Origin: Marinirhabdus sp963799365
GTDB taxonomy: Bacteria; Bacteroidota; Bacteroidia; Flavobacteriales; Flavobacteriaceae
DNA: 64,000 bases
NCBI GenBank assembly: GCA_963799365.1
Contig: CAWCWV010000007.1
Span: 62,001-126,000, forward strand
Direction: 5' to 3'
The translations under genes and the position numbers were made by a program. The first letter of the stretch is position 1. Each line of letters opens with the position of its first letter. Under the pieces are notes generated by a model. The model saw only the letters and a program-made list of their open reading frames with translations, was not told where the DNA came from and did not search any database. Shown here piece by piece: positions 8,942 to 16,523 of the stretch.

Positions 8942-9904
8942 TCACCGCTCCTCTTTTTTCAGCAAAAATTTTCCATATATAGGAAAGTGGTCGCTAAAAC
9001 CTCCTGTATATTTCATCCCTAAATAAGTTCTAAATGGGTTTCCTTTATTTTTACCTTCATATTCGGTTAAATGCTTCATATTAAAAACTGTAGCATTAGC
9101 AAACTGAAAAGTATTATTATGTTGTCTCATAAAATTGTGAGAGACCAAGATTTGGTCAAACAAATTCCAAGCGCCACGATAGGATGTACTTCCAGTTTCG
9201 TGTGTGAGGAGTAACTCCATAGGGTTGTAAAATCCGTTAGCTACTAAATACTGAATGCTCTCACTCTTCGGATCGTCGTTAAAATCTCCCATAATAATAA
9301 TCCTTGCTTCTGGATTTTTAACTTTTAATGTTTCGACTAGTTCCACATTTCTTTTTGCAACAGCTAACCTCCTTGGTGCTGTTAGTGCTGCCCCAGCTCT
9401 TCTAGAGGGCCAGTGATTTACTAAAACATAAAAAGAATGTCCTTCAATCTCAAGATGGGCGCATAAAATATCACGGGTAAAGTCACGCTCGCCTTTTTCG
9501 TTTTCAAGCAATACTTGATGTGCTTGTTGCCCCAATACGGTAACGTGGTCTTTTCGGTACAGCAACCCTGTATCAATACCTCTTTCATCAGGCGAATCAA
9601 AATGAAGAATGCCGTAATTTTTTTGTTGAAGAAATTTTGAAGCGACCAATTGTTCTAACACAAATCTGTTTTCAACTTCAGCAACTCCTACTAAAACTGG
9701 TGGAAAATTAATATCTTCATATCCAATTTGCTCAATGACACTTCCCAGTTTTTTTATTTTATTTCTGAAACGTTTTTCATTCCATTTCCTATCAGAAGAT
9801 TCGGTAAAATCGTCGTCTAGACTATTGGCATCATTTTTAGTGTCAAAGAGGTTTTCAAGATTGTAAAATGCAAAGCTATAGTATCGTTCTTCCGAAGTAC
9901 TCAT
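8942..9904 (-). CDS. Endonuclease/exonuclease/phosphatase family protein
   Basis: This 320-residue protein has the metal-dependent phosphoesterase fold shared by DNase I, exonuclease III and sphingomyelinases. FYNLENLFD near the N terminus carries the usual Asn and Glu, VGVAEVENR has the metal-binding Glu, NHWPSRRAG, IIMGDFNDDP and the C-terminal GGFSDHFPIYG give the catalytic Asn, Asp and His. There is no signal peptide, so it is presumably cytoplasmic. The substrate cannot be judged from sequence. It stands alone between the PorP pair and hflX, transcribed leftward. Confidence 0.82.
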   Translation of the reverse strand: MSTSEERYYSFAFYNLENLFDTKNDANSLDDDFTESSDRKWNEKRFRNKIKKLGSVIEQIGYEDINFPPVLVGVAEVENRFVLEQLVASKFLQQKNYGILHFDSPDERGIDTGLLYRKDHVTVLGQQAHQVLLENEKGERDFTRDILCAHLEIEGHSFYVLVNHWPSRRAGAALTAPRRLAVAKRNVELVETLKVKNPEARIIIMGDFNDDPKSESIQYLVANGFYNPMELLLTHETGSTSYRGAWNLFDQILVSHNFMRQHNNTFQFANATVFNMKHLTEYEGKNKGNPFRTYLGMKYTGGFSDHFPIYGKFLLKKEER

Positions 9905-10026
9905 ATAATAGGTGTTAAAGCATTGTAAATTACAAAATATTAGCTGAAAAGGTTTTGTACATTTGAACTTAGGTACAATTTAAGGATGACAACCTTTTTC
10001 TTTTTATCGAATAGATTCCTTTAAAT

Positions 10027-10056
10027 ACCTGCCTGCCAAGGGCACGACAGGCAGGT
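10027..10056. repeat. Short palindromic CCTGCCTG-type repeat
   Basis: ACCTGCCTG (10027-10035) pairs with CAGGCAGGT (10048-10056) over a 12-base loop. A related GC-rich motif (CTGCCTGCCC... GGCGGGC) occurs at about 16467-16492 between sufS and sufD. Both stand out in base composition from the AT-rich surroundings, as dispersed palindromic repeats do. Confidence 0.45.
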
Positions 10057-10111
10057 TCGGTCACCTTTGGTTTTTAAGTAATTAAACCTCGTGTCTGTTT
10101 ATTTATACCTC

Positions 10112-10119
10112 TAAATTTG
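10112..10119 (+). promoter_or_regulatory. Putative -7 box of hflX
   Basis: TAAATTTG matches TAnnTTTG and ends only four bases before the hflX ATG. If transcription begins the usual few bases downstream, the transcript would have almost no leader. No convincing -33 element is seen. Confidence 0.4.
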
Positions 10120-10123
10120 AACT

Positions 10124-11332
10124 ATGTTAGAACAAACTACAATAGAATACGAAAAGGCTATTTTAATTGGTCTTATCACCCAACAACAAGATGAAGAAAA
10201 GTCGCGAGAGTATCTAGACGAACTTGAATTTTTAACGTATACCGCAGGTGGGGAAGTGATAAAACGTTTTGTGCAAAAAATGGAAAAGCCAGACCCTAAA
10301 ACTTTCTTAGGATCTGGAAAATTGGAAGCTGTACTGGAGTATGTGGAAGCAAACGATATAGGTACTGTAATTTTTGATGATGAACTTTCACCAGGCCAGC
10401 AACGAAACATCGAAAAAATATTAAAGTGTAAAGTAATAGATAGAACCTATCTTATTCTGGACATTTTTGCCCAGCGCGCCCAGACTAGTTATGCAAGAAC
10501 ACAGGTTGAACTTGCACAATACCAGTACCTTTTACCCAGATTAACTGGTTTGTGGACTCACTTAGAACGTCAACGAGGAGGTATTGGAATGCGTGGTCCA
10601 GGTGAAACTGAAATTGAAACAGACCGGCGAATTGTACGTGACAGAATCTCATTACTGAAAAAGAAAATAACAAAGATAGATCGCCAGATGGAAGTGCAAC
10701 GAGGCAATCGTGGTGCATTAGTACGTGTAGCATTGGTGGGATATACGAATGTTGGGAAAAGTACTTTGATGAATGTAATAAGCAAAAGCGAAGTTTTTGC
10801 AGAAAACAAACTATTTGCAACCTTAGACACCACCGTTCGTAAAGTGGTAATTGGTAATTTACCCTTTCTATTAAGTGACACTGTAGGGTTTATAAGAAAG
10901 CTTCCAACACAACTGGTAGAAAGTTTTAAAAGTACCTTGGACGAAGTGCGCGAAGCAGATTTATTGCTACATGTAGTAGATATAAGCCATCCTTCTTTTG
11001 AAGACCATATCGCCTCTGTAAACCAAATACTGGACGAAATTAAAAGTGCCGATAAGCCCACACTTATGGTTTTTAACAAAATAGATGCCTACGAACCCGA
11101 AGTAATTGACGACGACGACCTAGTCACCGAAAAAACAAAAGCCCATTTCACTTTAAAAGAGTGGAAACAAACCTGGATGCAACGTGAAAATATAGATCCT
11201 ATTTTTATTTCCGCAGTAGAAAAAGAGAATTTGGAAGAATTCAGAAAAACAGTCTATGACACTGTGCGGGATATTCACATAACTCGCTTTCCCTATAATA
11301 ACTTTTTGTACCCAGAGGAGTATGTGGAATAA
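10124..11332 (+). CDS. hflX: GTPase HflX
   Basis: This 402-residue TRAFAC-class GTPase splits or rescues stalled ribosomes and associates with the 50S subunit. An N-terminal glycine-rich nucleotide-binding domain (about 1-115, FLGSGKLEAV) is followed by a helical linker (RQRGGIGMRGPGETEIETDRR, about 149-169) diagnostic of HflX. The G domain contains the P-loop GYTNVGKST (206-214), DTVGF (252-256) and NKID (318-321). Length is normal. The stop codon is only four bases from the left inverted repeat of the RAYT element, whose hairpins may serve as its terminator. Confidence 0.95.
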   Translation: MLEQTTIEYEKAILIGLITQQQDEEKSREYLDELEFLTYTAGGEVIKRFVQKMEKPDPKTFLGSGKLEAVLEYVEANDIGTVIFDDELSPGQQRNIEKILKCKVIDRTYLILDIFAQRAQTSYARTQVELAQYQYLLPRLTGLWTHLERQRGGIGMRGPGETEIETDRRIVRDRISLLKKKITKIDRQMEVQRGNRGALVRVALVGYTNVGKSTLMNVISKSEVFAENKLFATLDTTVRKVVIGNLPFLLSDTVGFIRKLPTQLVESFKSTLDEVREADLLLHVVDISHPSFEDHIASVNQILDEIKSADKPTLMVFNKIDAYEPEVIDDDDLVTEKTKAHFTLKEWKQTWMQRENIDPIFISAVEKENLEEFRKTVYDTVRDIHITRFPYNNFLYPEEYVE

Positions 11333-11335
11333 AGA

Positions 11336-11389
11336 ACTGGCGCGCTTTTGAAAAGCGTGCCTAACCTATGTCAAGCATTTGCAATGCGA
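11336..11389 (+). repeat. Left inverted repeat of RAYT element (REP-like)
   Basis: It holds a hairpin GGCGCGCTTTT/AAAAGCGTGCC (one G-T pair) and a second small one GCATT-TGC-AATGC. The reverse complement of the right repeat matches its first 28 and last 15 bases nearly exactly, while the centre differs. Confidence 0.75.
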
Positions 11390-11421
11390 TTATAGCCTAC
11401 TGTTAAAACAAAATTCTAAAA

Positions 11422-11976
11422 TCACCACAGTCTATTCATATTTACATTGGGTTTTTCAATGTTTCCATCCTCATACGCTGCATAACTACTATGCACCCAA
11501 TCTCTTTCGTGATAGACTAAATAAGCTGCTACAGGATTGTGATGGATATAATTAAGTCGCTGCTCCATTTTTTTAACGGTATCTAGTAAAATAGGATGGT
11601 ATCCATCTTTCCAAACTTTATAATTTACACCTCGTTTGATTCTTTTGGCTTCAAATTGAAATTTTTTCAATAGCCATATTCTTCGGCTTTCTGGGAATTC
11701 TTTAATGGCTTCAATAAGTGCCTTTGACGTGAATTTTTTAAAATCTCTTATAATGTCGGAGAGCTCTTTTGTTTCTGAACTTACAATTAAATGAATATGA
11801 CTGGACATATAAACATAGGCATGCACTTTTAATCCCTTTTGAGCGATGCAGTAATTAAGTGAATCATCCAAAATTTTAAAATAGGTTTGCCTAACAAATA
11901 AATCTATCCAATCTACTACTGTAATGGTGATAAAAGTAGGCTGGGTACTGTCTCGTACTTTGTATTTGTGTGACAT
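11422..11976 (-). CDS. REP-associated tyrosine transposase (Y1_Tnp family)
   Basis: This 184-residue protein belongs to the single-domain HUH/Y1 transposase superfamily that includes IS200/IS605 TnpA and RAYTs. The HUH-type metal-binding motif is SSHIHLIVS (about 58-66), preceded by HAYVYM, and the C-terminal part has RLNYIHHNPVAA, characteristic of chromosomal RAYTs (NPV block). RAYTs cut single-stranded REP hairpins and are usually single-copy, domesticated genes. The gene is complete, and REP-like repeats on both sides support the call. It has no accessory TnpB, which argues against a simple IS200/605 insertion. Confidence 0.85.
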   Translation of the reverse strand: MSHKYKVRDSTQPTFITITVVDWIDLFVRQTYFKILDDSLNYCIAQKGLKVHAYVYMSSHIHLIVSSETKELSDIIRDFKKFTSKALIEAIKEFPESRRIWLLKKFQFEAKRIKRGVNYKVWKDGYHPILLDTVKKMEQRLNYIHHNPVAAYLVYHERDWVHSSYAAYEDGNIEKPNVNMNRLW

Positions 11977-11997
11977 TTTTTAAAGATAAAGAAAGTT

Positions 11998-12050
11998 TCG
12001 CATTGCAAATGCTCTCTACAAATAGGCACGCTTTGCAAAAGCGCGCCAGT
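11998..12050 (-). repeat. Right inverted repeat of RAYT element (REP-like)
   Basis: This is the inverted partner of 11336-11389, with the hairpin GGCACGCTTT/AAAAGCGCGCC and the small stem GCATT/AATGC. It ends 10 bases before the terminator of the neighbouring DUF3078 gene. Confidence 0.75.
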
Positions 12051-12060
12051 AAAGTACATA

Positions 12061-12087
12061 AAAAAACCGCCCACTAATGAACGGTTT
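12061..12087 (-). terminator. Terminator of the DUF3078 gene
   Basis: AAACCG (12064-12069) pairs with CGGTTT (12082-12087), and the minus-strand transcript ends in a T-run complementary to the A-run at 12061. It is separated from the stop codon by the heptamer repeat at 12097-12131. Confidence 0.6.
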
Positions 12088-12096
12088 ATAAATTTT

Positions 12097-12131
12097 CAGT
12101 CAACAGTCAACAGTCAACAGTCAACAGTCAA
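12097..12131 (-). repeat. Five perfect tandem copies of the heptamer CAGTCAA
   Basis: The 7-base unit is repeated five times without error (TTGACTG on the gene's strand). It directly abuts the stop codon of the DUF3078 gene, so it lies wholly in the 3' untranslated part before the terminator. Such simple repeats change copy number by slippage. Confidence 0.9.
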
Positions 12132-13046
12132 TTAGAACTTATATCCTACGCCAATACCAAGTGTTTCTCTAATTTGAAATCCTTTCACGGCATTATCATC
12201 ATAAATTGCTTGGAAGGTAAAGTTTGCAGTAATCCATTCATTTACTTTCAGTAAAAGATTAAGTGTATAGTCAACATCAACGTTTTGTGGATCTTCTAAA
12301 TAGTTAGCATACAAACTTAAAATATTTTCTACGGTCACATTCTCCATTACGTCAAATTTGGCATATCCATTCAAGGAAGCTCCAAATTCAAAACGTGTGG
12401 TTTCATTGGCTTCCACGCCAAAATAACCACCTGCTTCATTAAATGCAGCTGCAGCTAAGGGATCTGGGAATGTAGTAAAAGAGTCATCCACAAAAATTAA
12501 TCGCACCGTGGCTGGAGATAGGTTTACTTTGAGGTTGTCGTTCTTTTTCCAAAAAATACCTGGACCCGTTTGAATATATCCTGGTGATAAAAATTTGGTT
12601 GTTATGGTTCTAACTTCATTGCCTTCGGCATCTTCTGCAAATTCATAGCCATTACTAAACTGGGTTCTAAAATTTGCAAACCAAGAGTAATAAAAATTGG
12701 TTTCGTTTATTTGCCGACCTAAAATGGAGTTCAATTCTAAACGGTCATTTGTTTTACGAGTAAATTCCTGACCTTTAATTTTAGTGACACCGTATTCTGC
12801 CATCAAACGGTTGTCCCAGGTTAATTTCCCTTTTCGGTAATTAGCGTCATATATTAGGGCTCCTGTAGCTGCATAATTAGAAGTCCCTCCTCCGGTCCAT
12901 TCTGCATTAAAAGCAGCCTGGTTAAAAATTAGTGTCGCATTTCCGGTTTTTGTCCAGCCATCTTTTGGCGGCTCAGGTTCTTCATCTTGTGCAGTAGTTA
13001 CAAAAGGCAATGCAAATAAAACAGATAATAAAATAATTTTTTTCAT
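12132..13046 (-). CDS. DUF3078 domain-containing outer-membrane protein
   Basis: This 304-residue protein starts with a signal peptide (LFALPFVTTAQ, cleavage near residue 19). It continues as a beta-barrel-like sequence rich in alternating aromatic and polar residues: WTKTGNATLIFNQAAFNAEWTGGG, a typical DUF3078 opening, is followed by repeated strands ending IRETLGIGVGYKF with the terminal Phe favoured by the BAM machinery. The function of the family is unknown. It commonly sits near SUF genes in flavobacteria, as here, but the hairpin upstream and the 103-base gap suggest it may also have its own promoter. Confidence 0.82.
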   Translation of the reverse strand: MKKIILLSVLFALPFVTTAQDEEPEPPKDGWTKTGNATLIFNQAAFNAEWTGGGTSNYAATGALIYDANYRKGKLTWDNRLMAEYGVTKIKGQEFTRKTNDRLELNSILGRQINETNFYYSWFANFRTQFSNGYEFAEDAEGNEVRTITTKFLSPGYIQTGPGIFWKKNDNLKVNLSPATVRLIFVDDSFTTFPDPLAAAAFNEAGGYFGVEANETTRFEFGASLNGYAKFDVMENVTVENILSLYANYLEDPQNVDVDYTLNLLLKVNEWITANFTFQAIYDDNAVKGFQIRETLGIGVGYKF

Positions 13047-13149
13047 AGTTGTAAGGTTTGATGTTACAAATGTAAATCAACTTTTTAGGTTATGAAAAGT
13101 GAATTTGGAAAAAGGGTATGTTTTTCGACCTAAATCTTTAGAAAACCGA

Positions 13150-13662
13150 TTACTTGTTACTTTTTTTATAAAGCGGTACCGAAGAACAGGCTTCCCCGTA
13201 CATAATACTTTTGGCGATAGGTTGTAGTTTTTCAGCCAATAAAACATAAGCATTTTGTGGAATAGGTTTATGTGCGCACCCTTTAATTATTACGGGCTTG
13301 TCTTGTAATGCTGAAAGATCCAAGCTTGGAATAATAGCAGCAAACAATATAGATTCTAGAATATCTAAGTTTCCAACCACTGTTTTTTTGGCAAACGGAG
13401 CCAGTTGAAGTGATACTAATAAGTAGGCCCAGCCAGGTATAATAGCATCTGTACTGCAATGTAGCGCCACATAGGTATTTTGGTATTGTGCCCAGTCATG
13501 TTCTTTAACCGAAGTTCTAAAGTCCGATTCTTTAAGTACAATCCCTTCCAACAACCAGTCCGAAATATCGAAAAGCACACGCTTGCCATCTGGATAGTGA
13601 TCTTCTAGATTGAAGGTGATTAATTTGCTGTTGGCGACTCTATTTACAATTTCGTTTTCCAT
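13150..13662 (-). CDS. DUF2480 family protein
   Basis: This 170-residue cytoplasmic protein has no known function. NRVANSKLITFNLEDHYP near the start and GCAHKPIPQNAYVLLAEKLQPIAKSIMYGEACSSVPLYK at the end (two conserved blocks, each cited in part) mark the Bacteroidota DUF2480 family. The conserved Cys residues in GCAHKP and GEACS could bind metal or an Fe-S cluster; that is inference. It lies downstream of sufT-like and sufE genes, as is usual in this group, pointing to a link with Fe-S cluster supply. Confidence 0.8.
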   Translation of the reverse strand: MENEIVNRVANSKLITFNLEDHYPDGKRVLFDISDWLLEGIVLKESDFRTSVKEHDWAQYQNTYVALHCSTDAIIPGWAYLLVSLQLAPFAKKTVVGNLDILESILFAAIIPSLDLSALQDKPVIIKGCAHKPIPQNAYVLLAEKLQPIAKSIMYGEACSSVPLYKKSNK

Positions 13663-13737
13663 TTTTAAAAAGTACCTAAAGTTTTAAGTAGACAAAGTAA
13701 TATGTTTGATTATTTTACGAGTTTAAGGTAGTTGAAT

Positions 13738-13765
13738 AATTTCTATTTTGGCAAAAATAGAAATT
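13738..13765. other. 12-bp perfect hairpin between DUF59 and DUF2480 genes
   Basis: AATTTCTATTTT (13738-13749) pairs with AAAATAGAAATT (13754-13765) around GGCA. The 227-base gap that contains it is unusually long for this operon. It may be an attenuator or terminator that lowers DUF2480 expression; an RNA-stability role is equally possible. Confidence 0.4.
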
Positions 13766-13889
13766 GTACTGAAACTCATTTTTTGAGCGAGTGTCTCAAA
13801 TTTACTTTTTTCGTGCCAAAAGCTACAAAAAAATTAAAAGTGAGCCACCAAGAACACCTTGGACAAGATATTTTTTTAATTGATAATTT

Positions 13890-14216
13890 TTACAACATCC
13901 CCAGTTCCAACTTTGCTTCTTCGGACATTAAATCCTGAGTCCAAGGGGGATCGAAAGTAATTTCTACTTCAGCATCTTTAACTAGCTTCAGACTTTTTAC
14001 TTTGTTTTCAACTTCTAAGGGAAGTGTTTCAGCTACGGGACAATTAGGTGTGGTAAGGGTCATTAGAATTTTTACTTCAAAGTCTTCGTTTACAAAAACA
14101 TCGTAAATGAGCCCTAGCTCATAAATGTCTACAGGAATCTCTGGATCGTAAATAGTTTTTATAACTTTTACAATTTTTTCGCCTAACTCGGTGGTGTCTA
14201 TTTCAATAGTGCTCAT
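13890..14216 (-). CDS. sufT: DUF59/MIP18 family SUF-associated Fe-S assembly protein (SufT-like)
   Basis: This 108-residue protein is a single DUF59 domain, involved in maturation of Fe-S proteins. It has the family's DPEIPVDIYELGLIY motif (about 24-38) and the conserved cysteine in TTPNCPVAETLP, followed by VEITFDPPWTQDLMSEEA at the end, typical of SUF-linked members. It lies 35 bases after sufE in the same direction. The symbol sufT is used for family members of this type; confirmation would need comparison with PaaD- and YitW-type relatives. Confidence 0.85.
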   Translation of the reverse strand: MSTIEIDTTELGEKIVKVIKTIYDPEIPVDIYELGLIYDVFVNEDFEVKILMTLTTPNCPVAETLPLEVENKVKSLKLVKDAEVEITFDPPWTQDLMSEEAKLELGML

Positions 14217-14251
14217 AATTATTTTCCTCGCAGGAGGGGAATCTATTTAAA

Positions 14252-14680
14252 TTATTGATTCAGTTGTGCTTGATATGCCACGGCGTAGAGTTTCATCTGT
14301 TTTAACATAGAGACAAGTCCGTTGGCACGTGTGGGCGATAAATGTTCTTTCAAACCAATTTCGTCAATAAAATCGGTGTTGGCTTTTAAGATGTCTTCAG
14401 GTTTCTGATTTGAAAAAACCCGAATTAATACAGCAACAATCCCTTTGGTAATAATAGCATCACTATCTGCCGTAAATTCCACTTTTCCATCCTTCATTTC
14501 ACTATGAAGCCATACTTTACTTTGACATCCTTTAATAAGTTTGTCATCGGTTTTAAGCGAAGGGTCTATTAAAGGTAACGATTTTCCCAAAGCGATCATA
14601 TGCTCATAACGCTCCATCCAGTCGTCGAACAGGGCGAATTCTTCAATTAAATCTTTTTGTATATTTTGTATAGCTTTCAA
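14252..14680 (-). CDS. sufE: SufE, sulfur acceptor/activator of SufS
   Basis: The 142-residue protein takes the persulfide sulfur from cysteine desulfurase SufS and passes it to the SufBCD scaffold. The catalytic cysteine is Cys52 in KLIKGCQSKVWL, the standard SufE motif. The C-terminal block GLKEHLSPTRANGLVSML is also typical. Its start codon is one base from the stop codon of the META lipoprotein gene, so the two are translated together. Length is normal for SufE. Confidence 0.95.
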   Translation of the reverse strand: MKAIQNIQKDLIEEFALFDDWMERYEHMIALGKSLPLIDPSLKTDDKLIKGCQSKVWLHSEMKDGKVEFTADSDAIITKGIVAVLIRVFSNQKPEDILKANTDFIDEIGLKEHLSPTRANGLVSMLKQMKLYAVAYQAQLNQ

Positions 14681-14681
14681 T

Positions 14682-15113
14682 CTAATTTGTTGTTTTTACT
14701 TTACTAGCTTTTAATAAGATACTTCTGTCGTTTTTAGACAGCAGTGTAAGAATATCGTTTTCTAGGGTGTATGATCCGGTGTCTCTTAATGCATTTAAGA
14801 CTGCTCTTTCTTTTGTCATGATAGCCTCATCACAATATTGCTCTGTAACAGCTAGAGTTCCAAAATTAAGGGCATATAGGTCTAAAGTATAGTTTCCAAA
14901 GTAATCATTACAGCCTGCATTTCCCCTAACCGATTTGTCCAGGGCTGCAAAGGTGATACTGTTTTGGTTTCCAGTAATTTTTTCGGTACCAGCCATGGTA
15001 ACGTTATAGGTACCCGAAAGTTGAACTCTTCCAGCAGTGTCAATTACTCTCTTTGTTTCTTCGCAGCCTGTAAATAGGAGCGTTACAAATAATAAGTTTA
15101 ATATAATTCTCAT
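14682..15113 (-). CDS. META-domain (HslJ-like) lipoprotein within the suf operon
   Basis: From the ATG at 15113 the protein has 143 residues and begins with a lipoprotein signal, MRIILNLLFVTLLFTGC, with the lipidated Cys17. A longer frame from 15149 would bury this signal behind 12 residues, so the shorter start is preferred. The remainder matches the META/HslJ fold: GTYNVT..., ITFAALDKSVRGNAGCNDYFGNY, ALNFGTLAVTEQYC, and a LLSK..RSILLKA end. HslJ-type proteins are linked to heat shock and antibiotic tolerance, but the biochemical role is unknown. It lies between sufS and sufE, touching sufE. Confidence 0.82.
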   Translation of the reverse strand: MRIILNLLFVTLLFTGCEETKRVIDTAGRVQLSGTYNVTMAGTEKITGNQNSITFAALDKSVRGNAGCNDYFGNYTLDLYALNFGTLAVTEQYCDEAIMTKERAVLNALRDTGSYTLENDILTLLSKNDRSILLKASKVKTTN

Positions 15114-15177
15114 GATTTTTATTCTTTTGTTTGGTGCAAGATACCACAATTCCGTACCACAAGGTTTTAAAGGAATG

Positions 15178-16392
15178 TTAACTCAGCATTTGTTGCGCTT
15201 TCTTTACGCCAGTAACTAATACATCTACTTCTTCTTTAGTATTGTAAAAAGCAAACGAAGCACGTACCGTACCCGGGATATTAAAGAAATCCATTATAGG
15301 TTGTGTACAATGTTGTCCAGTGCGGACAGCAACTCCCAATTTGTCTAAAATTGTGCCTACATCATACGGATGAATATTTTCTAAATTAAAGGAAATAACT
15401 GAAGTTTTCTCAGCTCCAGTTCCATAAATTTTAAGCCCAGATATTTTTAAAAGTTCTTCTGTAGCATATTCTAAAAGCTCGTGCTCATGTGTTGAAATAG
15501 CATCAAAACCTATGTTGTTGAGGTAGTCTATAGCTGCACCAAAAGCAATACCTCCACAAATATTTGGGGTTCCTGCTTCAAATTTGTGCGGTAGATCTGC
15601 ATAGGTAGTTTTCTCGAAAGTTACATCTGCAATCATTTCTCCTCCTCCTTGATAAGGAGGAAGTTTTTTAAGCCATTTTTCTTTTCCGTAAAGTATGCCA
15701 ACACCAGTTGGGCCACACATTTTGTGAGCTGAGGTTACATAGAAATCTACATTTAATTTTTGTAAATCGGGCTTTATGTGAGAACAAGCCTGTGCGCCAT
15801 CTATTAATACCGCAGCGCCTACTTGGTGTGCTTTAAATATGATATCTTCGATTGGGTTAATGGTTCCCAACGCGTTTGAAATATGATTTACAAAAACTAA
15901 CTTCGTTTTTTCTGAAAGGATTTCAGCATATGCATTCATGTCCAGCGTTCCTTGCTGCATCATTGGGATGACCAATAATCTTGTTCCTGTTTTTTCACAC
16001 AGCATTTGCCAAGGCACAATATTACTATGATGTTCTAATGCTGAAACGATTATTTCATCTCCTTTTTGTAAGAGCGAAGCAAATCCGTTTGCTACCAAAT
16101 TAATTGCGTGTGTAGTGCCTGAAGTAAAGATAACTTCGTGCGCTTTTGAAATATTAAAATGTTTTTGAATTTTCACACGGGCTTCCTCGTATTTATCCGT
16201 TGCTTCTTGAGATAAGGCGTGTACACCACGATGAATATTTGCGTTATAATTTGAGTAATAATCTACGATAGTATCAATCACTACTTGGGGTTTTTGTGAA
16301 GTAGCAGCATTATCTAGATACACCAGAGGCTTGCCATTCACTTCACGACGAAGTATGGGAAAATCTGCTCTTATGGATTTTATATTAAACAT
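15178..16392 (-). CDS. sufS: Cysteine desulfurase SufS
   Basis: This 404-residue class V PLP enzyme removes sulfur from L-cysteine and holds it as a persulfide for Fe-S assembly. The PLP lysine is Lys224 in TSAHKMCGP and the persulfide cysteine is Cys362 in RTGQHCTQP, which sits in the short loop typical of group II (SufS) desulfurases. YLDNAATSQKP near residue 26 and HRGVHALSQEAT are standard. The two accessory partners, SufE and SufBCD, are encoded on either side. Confidence 0.96.
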   Translation of the reverse strand: MFNIKSIRADFPILRREVNGKPLVYLDNAATSQKPQVVIDTIVDYYSNYNANIHRGVHALSQEATDKYEEARVKIQKHFNISKAHEVIFTSGTTHAINLVANGFASLLQKGDEIIVSALEHHSNIVPWQMLCEKTGTRLLVIPMMQQGTLDMNAYAEILSEKTKLVFVNHISNALGTINPIEDIIFKAHQVGAAVLIDGAQACSHIKPDLQKLNVDFYVTSAHKMCGPTGVGILYGKEKWLKKLPPYQGGGEMIADVTFEKTTYADLPHKFEAGTPNICGGIAFGAAIDYLNNIGFDAISTHEHELLEYATEELLKISGLKIYGTGAEKTSVISFNLENIHPYDVGTILDKLGVAVRTGQHCTQPIMDFFNIPGTVRASFAFYNTKEEVDVLVTGVKKAQQMLS

Positions 16393-16523
16393 GAGATAGT
16401 TTTATAATGTAAGTCTGATCCTAGTCAAGGACTTATTAAATAGCAGAGTTTAGATGTATTTCTACTGCCTGCCCGTTCAATTCAGGCGGGCGTTTAATAT
16501 GACATCTTAGAGTAATATAAATT

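Larger units (their letters stand above)
11336..12050. mobile_element. RAYT element: tyrosine transposase gene between long inverted repeats
   Basis: A Y1-transposase gene is framed by 54- and 53-base inverted repeats that match over most of their length. Each repeat folds on itself into two hairpins, like the REP/BIME sequences that RAYT proteins mobilise or maintain. The element sits tightly between hflX and the 3' end of the DUF3078 gene. No target-site duplication was identified. Confidence 0.75.

Noticed and set aside
13732..13938. Short frame between the DUF2480 and DUF59 genes
   Set aside because: It runs over the hairpin at 13738-13765, overlaps the DUF59 gene end and shows no protein pattern.
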